Shown here piece by piece: positions 36,001 through 48,246 of a stretch of DNA of 64,000 nucleotides. Source of the stretch: Dioscorea cayenensis subsp. rotundata. Taxonomy: Eukaryota; Streptophyta; Magnoliopsida; Dioscoreales; Dioscoreaceae. The stretch lies in assembly GCF_009730915.1 (NCBI RefSeq), contig NC_052475.1:32487016-32551015 (forward strand), read 5' to 3'. A program made the position numbers and the translations under genes. The notes beneath the pieces were generated by a model that was not told the DNA's origin, made no database searches, and was given only the letters and a program-made list of their open reading frames with translations. Every line of letters starts with the position of its first letter. Within the stretch, counting starts at the first letter, position 1.

Positions 36001-37766
36001 TATCAAGCATGAGCTCAATAACTCCTTTTCTTTCAGATCCTATGAAGCAACTTCAGTACATACATCTAAGTCAGTAAGCAGGTCCACCACTTTTGCTAAC
36101 AATGCACCACCAAGAAATTCCCCAATTTCATCATTCTCCAGCCCCAGCATGCAATCCACAAACACTATAATAACCTGCAAAAAGGGGTGTTTTTACCAAG
36201 AAGCATAACTCCAGAGGATCGGGAGCTACAGAATGAGAAAGGATAGCAGGCATTAACATCCAAAAGCTGGCAGAGGCATAAGAAATGTAATATATTCAAG
36301 AAAAACTATCCAAACAACATGAATAAACCTTCTAGTCACTAGGGAATAATGAACTTCTTCCAAAAGCTATTGTAGGCATCATGTTAGTAGGGCATAAGTA
36401 GGTTAGGGGTGTGGACATAAGAAAATTAAACTATTTTATGTATATGTAATATGCACAAACAGTCACTGGCACAATCACCCTGATTTTAATCAATACACAC
36501 TCATAATTATGATTGTTTCAAACCTGCAGCCCTGACATCTATAAAAAGAGCGGGCAGACAATAAATAGATGAAATTCAACTCAAAAGATTGTTACAATCA
36601 CCTATGAACTAAAATTCTGAAGTTTGCATATCTCACCTCCTTGGAGTCAGTACATTTTGGCATTTTAAGATCAATAATATACTTGAGCTTCATGGGAGCA
36701 AGAGGCACCAACTCAGAAATATAGTGCATAACCGTATGCAGCTGACTGTGAACTTCTTCCTTTCTTGCCAATGATCGTTGATGATTAGAACTTTTTAACC
36801 TCCGATGCGGTTCAAAATTATTAACAAGCATGTGCAAACAGGTATCTAGAAACTTGTCAGCTACAGAAGCCTGATGCAATAAATCATGTAAGTACTAATC
36901 CATGGGATAAAGATTGGCAATACAAGGCTACAATGTTCAGCTCTCTTGGGTCCCATACCAAACAAGCGATCAGTTCCAGCAATGTGCTTACTGTATCTGG
37001 CCCATATTTCCAAACACTCATGTCAAAAATCTGAAGAAAAACGAATTCTGGTTAGTAATATCACTGTAGCAGCCTTATTTAAAAGGAACACCTATAAATT
37101 ACAACAGGACACTGACATTATTCAGAAGCTCCCCATGGAAAACAGGGTCGATTTTATGCACTGCTTGTGTGAGTGTCCTCAAAGCAACCTAAGATTTACC
37201 AAGAAAATAATAGTACGATTTCAAGGTTAAGGTTCCAGATCAAAACAACCACATAACAAGAATTGGACAGTAAGAAGTCAAAGGCTTACCACAAGTAAAG
37301 CCTCATCCTGAAAGTGCATCTCTTTAGTAGGGTCAAGGATGCATAGCAGGTTGTCATACTGGTCTCTGTCGGCGGGAGCTATCACACTAGGAACCTTAGT
37401 GACCAGAAAAAAGAACACCACCAAGTGTCACTTAACATAATTCATTAATCGCAAAACTATTGAGAAGCAATTAACAAAGTAAGCACAGGATCATTTTGAT
37501 TTCCCACATCCACCTTATCTTATATATAATAACATTGTAACCATAATTTGAGGCATCAAGATTATTTTTTAAAAACAAAAAAAAACAAAACATATTAGGC
37601 ACAAAAATTGCAGCTTAAAACCCAAGTGCTTCAAGGACCAAAGAGTCCATACCTTGGAAACACCTTCAAGTGCTTCAATCACGTAAGCCGCGGTCTCCGA
37701 GTCACTGAAGCACGGATCGTCGATGTCGGCCATAGCCACCTCGTTGTTCAATAACTCCACGCCCAT
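31796..37766 (-). CDS. RRN3: RNA polymerase I transcription initiation factor RRN3 (TIF-IA)
   Basis: Sixteen exons, 5' to 3': 37766-37653, 37394-37290, 37188-37117, 37030-36959, 36870-36637, 36538-36524, 36174-36064, 35987-35880, 35760-35644, 34979-34911, 34761-34655, 33931-33848, 33762-33666, 33314-33195, 32715-32531 and 32114-31796. About 642 residues in frame. Seen: MGVELLNNEVAMADIDDPCF, WKYGPDTVSTLLELI, SELVPLAPMKLKYIIDLKMP, QFVMFYACSLDP, SRMSAVGYLASYLSRAKFIS, AVMYTLCFHMRS, SPLK-VCLPSIVHEFL and the hallmark DMFFPFDPYLLKES; then an acidic run (DSDEDDDDDNDND) and the tail SITPKHYFNPHL. Known: RRN3 links Pol I to the rDNA promoter in the nucleolus and answers to growth signals. The ATG at 37766 fits the family; a leader intron ends just before it. 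Two odd joins are described under findings: a 15-base exon and a GC donor. Confidence 0.92.
33004..33050. repeat. (ATT)n microsatellite in RRN3 intron
   Basis: About 15 TTA/ATT units inside an RRN3 intron. Confidence 0.9.
35068..35335. mobile_element. Palindromic MITE in RRN3 intron 9
   Basis: 268 bp with near-perfect inverted ends: GGTTTAATTACCAGATT, then a GTCCCTCTATTATAGT-type sequence, reads inward from both sides with only a few mismatches over about 40 bases. Large parts of the interior also pair, so the whole element is close to one hairpin. Flanks read ACCAAA and AAAACC, so the target duplication is short or unclear. The GGTCCCTCTATTATAG core is typical of non-coding plant MITEs. Confidence 0.85.
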
Positions 37767-40181
37767 CTCTGTATTGAGCTGCTTCAAAGATTATAATCAA
37801 AGCAACAGCAACAGCAATTTAAAGGAGAAAAAAAAAGTAGTATAAACACCGCAACAAATCAAGAAACCTTGTCAGTAGTTATACAACAACTAAACTCCAA
37901 ATCCAACTAAAAATCAATAATAATAATAAAAAAAAGGAAAGAAAAAGATTGATTTTTCAAACAAAAATCAGACAACTAGATCCGCAATTAACTTGATTAT
38001 CAAGCACATAAAAACACAAAACAAATCAGAAAGCAAATCAGTCAGCGCACAAGAACAATCAGGAAAAAAAACAAAGAATCACAAGCAAAAAAGAGAAATT
38101 AGAGATTAAAGAAGAAGAAAAAAAAGGTTAAAAACTCAGTGGGAATCCAAAAGGAAGGAAATCTCACGAGATCAAAGAGAAATTGGGTGCAAGGGCGGAA
38201 GTAGTTCGGCGCCGCCTTCACCGGAAGAGAGGGATTCAAGAACAAGTCGGCGAGGGTTTTATTGCTTCCCTACTTCTCTCACAATCAACCAACACAACAC
38301 TCAGGCCCGTTTCTTAAGCCCGGCCCTAAACACTTCTTTCACGTTTGTTTCTTAAATCCGGAACATTAATTCAGATCATTATTATTTAATATAAAATAAA
38401 AGTATTTACCTCCATTATCCCATTCAAGGGTTTGAATTTTACCTGTCACTTGGCCATATTTCTCTATTGAAAAAAAATTATCTTTTAACATGAGTTTACT
38501 TGCTTCTAGAGTTGTTATTTTTTTTTTTTTTTTTTGAGTAAAGTGGATAAACCACTAATTTATTAAAAAAGTTGTTATTTTTAAAATAAATTATACTTCA
38601 AATATAACTATTAAAATTTGCTAGTAATTGTTTCAAAAACTAATTTGCTATTAATAAACATATTTTCCCACCAGTTATTTTTTTAATGTATATATGTTTA
38701 AAAAAATAATATCCAAATTGAAGCAAATACATATATGGATAATAATTAAGCTATAACAACTTTGATTTACAAACAAATTAATAACTATAAGATGGCAATA
38801 GCAATATATTCTCGCCCGCAAACTAATATAGAAAGGCCTTTAAAATTTTTATTTATGGACGTCTTTAGTAGCTGAATCTTTTATAGAATATTGACAAGTT
38901 TATATTCTACAAATTTATTTGAGACTAAAATTTTAATTCACAAAAAATTGTGCCATGAACAGCTAGTGCTCTATTAATCAAGGAGTATAATTTTTTCTTT
39001 TATGTTTTAAGCAAGGATTATATATATATTTTGTTCATAAAAGGCAGAGATTGATTTGTAATTTTATTTTCTTTCAAAAAATAGATTTGTGAAATATATG
39101 AAGAAACATAAATTAATCCGGATTTCAATTACTCTCCTAATCAAAGTCGAGGGTTGGAATATTTGATGAAAATTCAAATCTCGAGGCAAGCTCGTGGTGA
39201 ATACTAGAGGCAAAGCATGCAAGGATCAGTGAGGTAATACTTTTACATTAACTTGTATTTTTAGCACTATCAATACTTATATTTATTAATGTTTAAATAA
39301 ATTTAATTCCTGATCAAATAATTTTTTTGTGTGAAATAATTTTAATATGGAGTTTTAATTATCATTATTTCAAAGGCCATTAAAATAAAATGATGTTAGG
39401 TATTTTAATGTGATTTAATATTCAAGAAAAAAATTAAGGAAAAAATTAAAAATTCTTTCCAACTTGTTCACCAATTTGATTTGGTCTTTGTTATGTTATG
39501 TTTGTTTAAAATCTTTCATCCTATCATTTCTATTTATATATATTTGAAAATTGACAGACGGAAGACATCAATTGTTCATGATTTGAAAATTGACATTTGA
39601 AAACTTTATATTAATTGAATTATTTTATATTATATCTGTTTTTTTTATTGTATATATATATATTTTTTTGAAGCCATGTTGTATTTTATTGTGATATAAA
39701 AAATGCTAAAAATAAATTCTCATTTCTTAAAAAATATATTTGATGAAAATTGCAGTGTAAAGATATTTAATACAAAACAAAAATTAAAGAGATAAGATAA
39801 TATTTTATTAATTAATCTAATTTCACGGACCATTTCAAAAATATTTCTTTGTATATATAGAAAATAATAATGTTCTAGCTCTTTTTCTCTCTTGTCCAAA
39901 TGTAACAGTAGACTATCTAATTCATTTTAAGGAATTAATAAAAGAATTATTCTTTCATAATTTGTCAATAACGAAATTATTTATATAGAGAAATCATGCA
40001 TGTAATCACTTAAACATGTTTTCTAACTTGCTTATTATTGAAAATTATTGAATAAAATAACTTTAAATTGATGGGTGGGAGATGGTTTGTTCTTTGAAAA
40101 ACATATATACATGCATGTGTGAGCAAGGAAATTAATATTAAAAAGAATGAAAAAAAGTTAATTAATTATATGAGATTCTAA

Positions 40182-40271
<90 letters not shown>

Positions 40272-40545
40272 GTAAATACATATAAATATATAAATAGTCA
40301 TATATATGATTGACTCATCCTAAGTCCTAATTAGTCTGGTTAATAAGTGTTTTCTAATTAATGCAGGATTGAAAAAAAGAGGAAGTGGGAAGTTGGTGGT
40401 CAAATGGTTAAAGACCAAAGATGGAAGTGGGGTGCCAGAAGTTAGGGTAGTTACCACCACCCGGAACACCACACGCTCACAAATCTAAACATAAATTACA
40501 ACCTAAAAACACATATCCAAACCTAAAAATAAACATCATCTCACT
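37767..40545. other. Divergent RRN3-polygalacturonase intergenic region
   Basis: About 2.8 kb. The first 500 bases hold the RRN3 leader and promoter, with GGCCC-type motifs at 38303-38325. The rest is AT-rich with no recognisable gene and includes an 84-bp (TA)n run. Confidence 0.5.
40186..40269. repeat. Long (TA)n microsatellite
   Basis: About 42 uninterrupted TA units, the longest simple repeat in the window. Confidence 0.95.
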
Positions 40546-40553
40546 TATATAAA
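40546..40553 (+). promoter_or_regulatory. TATA box of the polygalacturonase gene
   Basis: TATATAAA lies 97 bases upstream of the ATG at 40650. Confidence 0.6.
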
Positions 40554-40649
40554 TTGAGTCCCCATCAAGATGCTAGAAATCAACAACATCAACAACAACA
40601 TCAAGAAGCTTCTCAGAAGGAAATTAAAGAACAACAAGATCATCAAACA

Positions 40650-41403
40650 ATGGAAATGAAGAAGCTCTTGTCCATCTTCTTCCTTCTTTCCACAATCTTA
40701 TGCCTTTTCACTGGCAATGCTAGTGCTGGAGGTGTCTTCAATGTGCTTTCTTATGGTGCCAAAGCAGATGGCAAAACTGAAAACTCAAAGGTACGTATAC
40801 TTCTTTTTCTTTAATTTTCTTCGATCACCTTGACTCCTCCTTTAATTTTCAGCTAGCTCTATTAATTCATTTTGCACATGCATATAATGCATGTAATATA
40901 TATGTATATGTAGCTAGATATATATATAGATAATTAAACTGAATCCATTCATTAATGAAAAACAATGCAGGCATTCCTTGATACATGGAAGGCGGCTTGC
41001 AATGCTACCGGTTATGCTAAGTTTGTTGTTCCTGGCGGGACGTACCTCCTTGGTCCGGTGAGGTTCACTGGCCCTTGCAGGAATGTCCGGACCATGGCAG
41101 TGCAAGTACAGGTATATATATATATATATCTGTTCATTTAATTTATAAGTAGCTAGGAATTAGAGAATTAATTTTGTGCAGAAAATAGCAGTTATAACAG
41201 TAAAATTATGTTAAAATGCAGGGGTTATTGAAGGCAACTACAAATTTGAAAAGTTATCCAAGTGATACTTGGGTGCTGTTTGGATGGGTTGATAATCTCA
41301 TTCTCACTGGTGGTGGTACCTTTGATGGTCAGGGTGCCTTAGCTTGGCCCTTCAACGAGTGTCCTAAGAAGAAGCACTGCAAAATCCTCCCCACTGTAAG
41401 TTG

Positions 41404-41435
<32 letters not shown>

Positions 41436-42523
41436 GCAAATATAAAGAGATCAAGTAGAATATATATCAATATATATATATATATATATATATTATAAAT
41501 TTAATGTACGTGCATATATGCATGTGCAGAATATAAAGTTTGTGAATACAAACAATACGGTGGTGAATGGGATAACATCATTAAACAGCAAGATGTTCCA
41601 TATGGCTGTGCTGCATTGCAACAACTTCCAAGCCCGGAACTTGAAGATCATAGCTCCGGCCAACAGCCCCAACACTGACGGCATCCACATCGAACGTAAC
41701 TCTGGTGTTTCCATAACTCAATCTCATATCGGTACAGGCGATGACTGTGTATCCATTGGCCAAAGTAACTCTGATGTTTTCCTCGCCAACATCAAAGTGC
41801 GGTCCTGGCCATGGCATCAGGTATATAATTACTGCTACTACTTCAATACGTACGTACGTACGTACATTATATATAATGCATGCTAATTTTAAATATTCAA
41901 AATAATTATATATGTTAATTAATTGATTATTATTATTATTATTATCAGTATTGGAAGTTTGGGAAGGTATAAGAATGAAGGAGATGTGAGAAATCTTGTT
42001 GTGAAGGATTGCACACTGACAGGCACTGATAATGGAGTGAGAATTAAGTCATGGGAGAATTCTCCAAGCGTGAGCAATGTTGTTAACATGACATTTGACA
42101 ATATAATCATGAACAGAGTTGAAAATCCAATCATCATCGATCAAACATACTGTCCTTACCACAAGTGCGACACTTCGGTGAGTTAATTAATTAATTGTTA
42201 ATATATAATATAGTATATCATAATTATAATTATTTTGTATGAATATATGTGATTAATTATCGTATACTATACGTGCATGCATGCAGGCTCCATCAAGGGT
42301 GAGGATTCGTGATGTGAGCTTCAAGAACATCAGAGGAACATCAATGTCACCGGTGGCGGTGTTGCTTGATTGTAGCAGAGGAGTGCCGTGCCAAAATGTT
42401 AAAATGCAAGATGTTAACTTGAGGTATGTTGGTGGACAGGCAGGCGTTCAAGTTTCCAGTGCCACTTGCAACAACGTAAAGGCTGCGTATTCTGGCAAAC
42501 AAGTCCCACCACCGTGTCAATAG
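40650..42523 (+). pseudogene. Exopolygalacturonase (GH28), one-base frameshift before the catalytic motif
   Basis: Exons: 40650-40790, 40971-41111, 41222-41395, 41530-41820, 41949-42177 and 42287-42523. Seen: a signal peptide (MEMKKLLSIFFLLSTILCLF, cut near NASA-GG), then GVFNVLSYGAKADGKTENSK, TWVLFGWVDNLILTGGG, and GH28 active-site motifs SPNTDG and GTGDDC; after the break SIGSLGRY, DNGVRIKSW and a C-terminal Cys pair. This is the pollen exopolygalacturonase clade, which trims pectin in the wall. The exon lengths sum to 1213, one base over a multiple of three. The excess lies in the AAA at 41794-41796: as written the frame reads NIKVRSWPWHQ, while one A fewer would give the expected CGPGHG. 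Exon 5 then hits a stop within 10 codons. Either a recent pseudogene or a sequence error; everything else looks intact, with clean splice sites. Confidence 0.85.
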
Positions 42524-42879
42524 ACACTACTATACGCACATGGTTCTATATATATATATATATATATACGTATCTATTTGCCAAATGATTCAACCACTAA
42601 TATTGAGTGGTGCTTTTATTTATTTTTAATATTTATATGTATACACAAATTACATTATTTCTTTAACTGTTGTTGAGGCAATATGATGCATGTATCATGT
42701 ATGAGAGGATAAATTAATTTTTGAAACAATAAAAATATTCAAATTATAAAATTTAAAAGTGAGCCTATTATATTTTATGTCTTGGCTAATATATATTCTA
42801 GAATTTGTTTAATTATATGTGACTGTTTTTATTGAAATGTAAAAGAAAATAAAAATAAATAAAAATATGTGAATGAAAT

Positions 42880-42886
42880 AAAAAAA
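42880..42886 (-). terminator. Pol III terminator of tRNA-Gln
   Basis: Seven T on the minus strand, eight bases past the discriminator. Confidence 0.7.
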
Positions 42887-42893
42887 CAATGTA

Positions 42894-42965
42894 AGGTCCC
42901 ACCGAGATTTGAACTCGGGTTACTGGATTCAGAGTCCAATGTCCTAACCACTAGACCATGGGACC
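42894..42965 (-). tRNA. tRNA-Gln (CUG anticodon)
   Basis: Read on the minus strand it starts GGTCCCATGGTCTAGTGGTT, with a 7-bp acceptor stem (GGTCCCA/TGGGACC), an A-box-like D arm (TGGTCTAGTGGTTAGG), anticodon loop CTCTGAA with CUG, and a T arm with GAGTTCAAATCTC as B box. The discriminator base is T at 42894. There is no intron. A run of T on the minus strand (42886-42880) serves as the Pol III terminator. The sequence closely matches plant cytosolic tRNA-Gln. Confidence 0.95.
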
Positions 42966-43247
42966 GGTTTTAATAACTCTTGCTCAAAATATTGTATTTA
43001 GAAATTTAATTATATGGCAACTAAAGATTCTCCAATATTTTTCTTTTAATTTATTATTAAAAAAGGGGGAAGTCCATTGCCTCTTATTAATAATAATATG
43101 ATGCCTGATATTGATATCGATATCTTATTTTTATTTTTTATTTATATAGAATTTAATTTCTTGTTACCAATGAAGGCATGCCACGTGTAATATCTTACTC
43201 TATAATGGGTAGCTTCAAAGCATCAATATCATATATATATATATATA

Positions 43248-43254
43248 TATAAAA
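43248..43254 (+). promoter_or_regulatory. Putative TATA box of the DUF89 gene
   Basis: TATAAAA ends a (TA)n run about 100 bases upstream of the ATG at 43350. A telo-box AAACCCTAA at 43317-43325 lies in the leader. Confidence 0.45.
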
Positions 43255-43349
43255 GTTCCAAACTTGCGGGTCCACACCGTTCTTCTCTGATTTCGCTGCT
43301 CCGATTTCGAGGTTCGAAACCCTAAAAAAATTTCGTCGGAGAAGGAGAG

Positions 43350-46300
43350 ATGGAGAGCTCGTCGCCATCGGTACCCTTCCCGCTGCTCCAGACCCCGATT
43401 GAATCCAAGTACAGGGCCTGCACCATCCCCTACCGCTTTCCCGAGGACAATCCCCGGAAGGCCACTCCTATCGAGATCCAGTGGATCGATCTCTTCCTCA
43501 ACTCCGTCCCTTCCTTCAGGTTGCCTGCTTTCTTGAAGCTCTTAGGTTTCAATCGATGCTGTAAAGTTTCTGTTTTTAATCAAGAATTATCATTTATTTC
43601 TAGTGCTGATATTTTCTGTACTTTTATGTGGATTTCTCGATTTTTTTTTTAATGAATTTTATGCTTTTGGAATCAGATAAGTAGAAATTTGCTCGTTTTG
43701 TCTATCGTTTGAATGCTTTGTCCTTTTAGCAAAGTATGGCGAAGCAAAGCATGCTGAGCATATAATTCCGGCAATGCGGTCACTTTAGTTGCTTGCTTAG
43801 GGAATTACTGATTTCCAATTATTGATTAGCCTTGGTTTCTTAATTTCTTGGGAATCTAATCCCTTGTTAGTGCGTCCATTTCATGTTTTTCCCAAGCTCT
43901 TGATTTTGGATGTTTGCATTTAGGTTTTATTGCTGTGTTTTTCATGTACATTGCTGCAGTTTTCCATCCCAAAATGATACTATGAATGAAAGGGGTGATA
44001 TAAGATTTGTCCTTCTGCAGGCAAAGAGCTGAAACTGATTCTTCAGTTGTGGATGCACCTGAGAAAGCAGAGAAGTTTGCTCAAAGGTACAACTATCAGT
44101 GAGCCACTCCTTTAAGATTGAAACCACTGCAACTTCATCTTCTATCAATCATGATTCTGCCAACTATGCTTGAAGTTGCATGCTTATATCTTATTTTCAT
44201 GATTTCATTTAAATAAAACATTGGCTCATTTTGCTTGATTTGTAGCTAAAATGGTTCAGCCATAGTAGTGGAACTTACTTGCAAACTTCATAGTACAATG
44301 AATTGAACTTGTAGTTGTCCTATAACACATTGTACTGTAATTTTGAAATGAAAGAAATATTTATAAAAATGAAAATAATTCAAACTATCAAGATTCGAAG
44401 GATAGAATCAATTTATGGATGGGGGGATTTTACATATTCAAGCTATGTGTAACGAACAATGGGTCACACTTTGTTTTGGAGCATTTTCTGATAATATGGC
44501 AGCATGCAAACTGGACAAAATTGGTTTGGGTAATTAACAATTTTCCATAGCTCCTATCCATTTGCTCTTATTTTGGGAAGGTACACTGCAATTCTTGAAG
44601 ATATGAAGAAAAATCCTGAGAGCCATGGTGGACCACCGGATTGTATCGTAAGTTAGTTATCACAGATTCACAATTTTGTATTTTCTCTTATCTTTATACT
44701 ACTTGCCATAAATGAAATCTAGTCATCTTTTGTTTAAATTTTTATCAGTGGGTTTCAAGGTTATAACATTAATCACTGCTTGTTTATTTTGTGGTCCTTG
44801 CAGCTCTTATGTAGACTTCGTGAACAAATTCTAAGAGAATTAGGATTTAAAGACATATTCAAGAAGGTTAAAGTAAGTTTTCCAGTCATGCTAGACTGTT
44901 TTAGTCTTTTCATCTCCATTTATAGCATTTATTCTGTATTCTTATCATAGGATGGCATGCCTTTAAATGGATTAGGATGAGGAGAATGCAAAAGCTATAT
45001 CTCTCTTTGAAAGTGTAGTCAAGCTTAATGATGCTATTGAAGATGATAGCAAGAGGGTAGAAAACTTGGTCAGGGGAATATTGGCTGGAAACATTTTTGA
45101 TTTGGGATCTGCTCAGGTAAATAACTTCTTCTATGAAATGCGGAAACAATGATGGCTATCTGCACGATCCTTAAACAACTGGTTCAAGAACATCTAATAT
45201 TATGCTTTGATAGATTTTGAATCTATGATATGCCACTTCTAGCCCAACATTTTCAAAGTCCATTTGAAAAATGTGTCATCTAAATAGGTCTTTTGATGAA
45301 TAAAGCACTTGACTTTATATTATTAATCTTGTAGCTTGCAGAAGTTTTTGCAAGGGATGGCATGTCCTTTTTGGCCAGTTGTCAGAATCTTGTATCACGA
45401 CCTTGGGTCATTGATGACTTGGATGCTTTCAAAGTAAAGTGGAGTAAGAAGTCCTGGAAGAAGGTAATGAGATCCTTGTGCAGCAGCATGCTTAGTTCTC
45501 CTTGTTTTGATGATTTTGATTTTTGTAGTGTCACTCAAGTTATCAAGAATTGATTTATTGCAGATGTATTGGACATTGACAGATATTATTCCAATTAATT
45601 GATTGCTGGTTTCTGTTCGAGTTTAAAATGACTATTCTAGGATTCCCATTATAGTCTATGAATTGCTTCTCATTATGTCTTTCTGCAAAATCCTTTGCTT
45701 AGTATATAAATTGCAGATGTGAATCTTTTGTCATGAGTGCACTCATTTCACTTTGTTGGAACTGTAATGGTTTGTTGCTGCCTATTTTCCAGGCAGTTAT
45801 CTTTGTTGATAATTCGGGTGCGGATATCATATTGGGAATTTTGCCATTTGCAAGAGAGCTACTTCGGCGGGGCACACAGGTTTGGATCATTTTATTAAAT
45901 TTTTTATCATCTGGAAATAAGGTTCCCTTTTTCAGCTCTTGCTATCATTTTTATCTATAGTTTTTTCTGGTTAACACCAAAGCTTGCATCCTACCAGTTT
46001 AATATGCAAAAGTTTGTAACCCACTTGTATCTCCATGTTGTTCCTTCCCTTTTTGGTTCTTTGTTATTTGGCTTGTTTCTACTAAGTGAATATGTTCTAT
46101 TCCATTATTGAATTGTACCTGGTTTTTTGGCAGGTTATTCTTGCTGCAAATGACTTCCCTTCTATCAATGATGTAACATATCCTGAACTGATTGAGATTA
46201 TTGCAAAGGTGATTGAAATACTTGTGTTATCATCCTGAATTTCTGCAGAAGAAAGATTTGATACTGATGTTATTATGGACCTTGTAATCAGCTTAAGGAT

Positions 46301-46923
46301 GAGAATGGGCAGCTTGTTGGTGTTGATGTATCCGGACTTCTGATTGCCAATTCGGGCAATGATTTGCCGGTAAAAACTAGCACTTAAATTCCTTTCTCAT
46401 GGGTGCCACTATAATTTTAAGCAAGCAAGGATTTCAAGTTGAGTTTATAATTAATTTCGATTTGATTATCTTGCATTCAGGTTATTGATCTCTCAAGCGT
46501 GTCACCTGAGCTAGCATACCTGGCTAGTGATGCAGATCTCGTGATGTTAGAGGGAATGGTAAGTTTTCTTTGTCTTTGAGATACCTATGGGTCCTGGGGA
46601 AATAAAACTTGACTTGTGAGTTTCATTCAAAGCAATACTCGATGCCATGGAGATGAATTTATTATCTTAATATCTCTCACCATTTTTCTTCAGGGAAGGG
46701 CTATAGAGACAAACCTTTATGCTCAGTTGAAATGCGATTCAATGAAGATTGGAATGGTATTATCTATATAATTGATTAATCAAGTTTTTGTGAATGCTAG
46801 GAATTTATTGTTTCTTTCCCTCTTGTCCTCTGTCGATAGGTCAAGCATCCAGAAGTTGCTCAGTTCTTGGGAGGAAGGCTATATGATTGTGTTTTCAAGT
46901 ACAATGAGGTCTTGAACTATTGA
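43350..46923 (+). CDS. DUF89/ARMT1-family metal-dependent damage-control phosphatase
   Basis: Twelve exons: 43350-43519, 44021-44086, 44581-44647, 44804-44872, 44976-45116, 45335-45463, 45793-45879, 46134-46208, 46292-46369, 46481-46558, 46694-46756 and 46840-46923. They join in frame into about 368 residues, as in the Arabidopsis homologue At2g17340 (about 367). Seen: [63 protein letters not shown], the metal site [20 protein letters not shown], the second site ANSGNDLP, and [20 protein letters not shown]. Known: the family (also fused to plant pantothenate kinase 2) removes phosphate from damaged 4'-phosphopantetheine and related phosphometabolites using Co2+/Ni2+/Mn2+. The Asp/Asn pair in VDNSGAD and the Asp in SDADLV are the expected metal ligands and are present. 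Intact, with consensus splice sites. Confidence 0.93.
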
Positions 46924-48246
46924 AATAACTTATTGAGCTCATATTTAGGCACATCTTTTACAAGTTCTGATACCCATCTTCCAAGGGAACTGAAAGAAGA
47001 GGTGAAGAAAAGCTTGCACAAGAGATATGGAGAATTTCACCAATATTTTCTTATTCTATTTAACAGGCAAGGACCTTTTCATGCATTAATGCACAAATAA
47101 AGACCAACATTATATGATTATGGGGGATTCGGCATGACAGGGCATGTGTGCATTTTTGAGCATGTGCTTGTTCATCCTCATGCCATTTCGACTTTTATTG
47201 GCGTGCTTATAGGTAATGTTTGTTGATGTTCTAATTGAAGGCCATGCCTACATACTTTGATCATTGCATTACTGGCCTGTGTTTAATTCTTCTATCTAGC
47301 TCTTCTATTTGCAGCCATTTATAATTGGATGTTAGCCATGCAGCAGGTGCAGTGCTGCTGCCTGCCAATAAACAATCAGAACCCAGGATATCTGCTTTAC
47401 TTAAATAATAATGCATGTCAAATACCTGAAGCGGATGGCCATATTTGTTAACAAAAAAAATCTTCTATTAAAACTCTACACACACGCACACACAAAAGAC
47501 CCTGAAATGAGAGAAGTCACATCAGTCATTGGCCTATATATAATATAAATGAACATCGCCAACTTGAGAAATTAATCGTTTTTAATTTCAAGAAACGCAG
47601 TTAATCACTTAATCACAGAAATAAATACAAAGTACTGTGGAGTTGCAGAATAAGACAGAGACAGAGGTAATATTGTAATGTATGCTCCACATGTAGAGAA
47701 TGAAGGAGGAGGAACAGGCGGTTGCATTTTTGTTCCTATTTGCCTGCCGCAGTGTGTTTAACTCTACAACATCTCATTCAACTGCATGAGTAAAGAGTAT
47801 ACACAAACATGATAAATCCAGCTCTAGATAGACATTGCAACAACATTCCTAACTTATTCCTCGAAAGATAATTAAAGCATTCAGACAATGAGAGAGGATT
47901 TACAAATCACAATATAAGACACGCAATTTAGAGCATGTATGGATAATAAATAGACTGCAGTTAACAGGAAAATAAAAGTGAATTTCCCAACCATGTGAAT
48001 TTGAGATGCTGATAAATATGGCACAAGATCAGAACGCTGCTTTGCTTTCATTCAACGGTCTTTAAGAATAATGAAACTCCCTGCAATTTTATTTTATGTT
48101 TATGTTTATGTTATGGAGATGCCAGGGTAAAAAGTTAGTCATAGATTAGTGATGTAAAATATCAATGTAGATGACTTATCTTAGCTGACCCGCCCACAAA
48201 AAAAACACAAAGATCTAAGTTGCTCACCTGCGCACTAGCAGAGAGA
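46924..48246. other. Convergent DUF89-PIRL intergenic region
   Basis: 1.3 kb with the two 3' UTRs. I see no gene or clear repeat in it. Confidence 0.5.
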
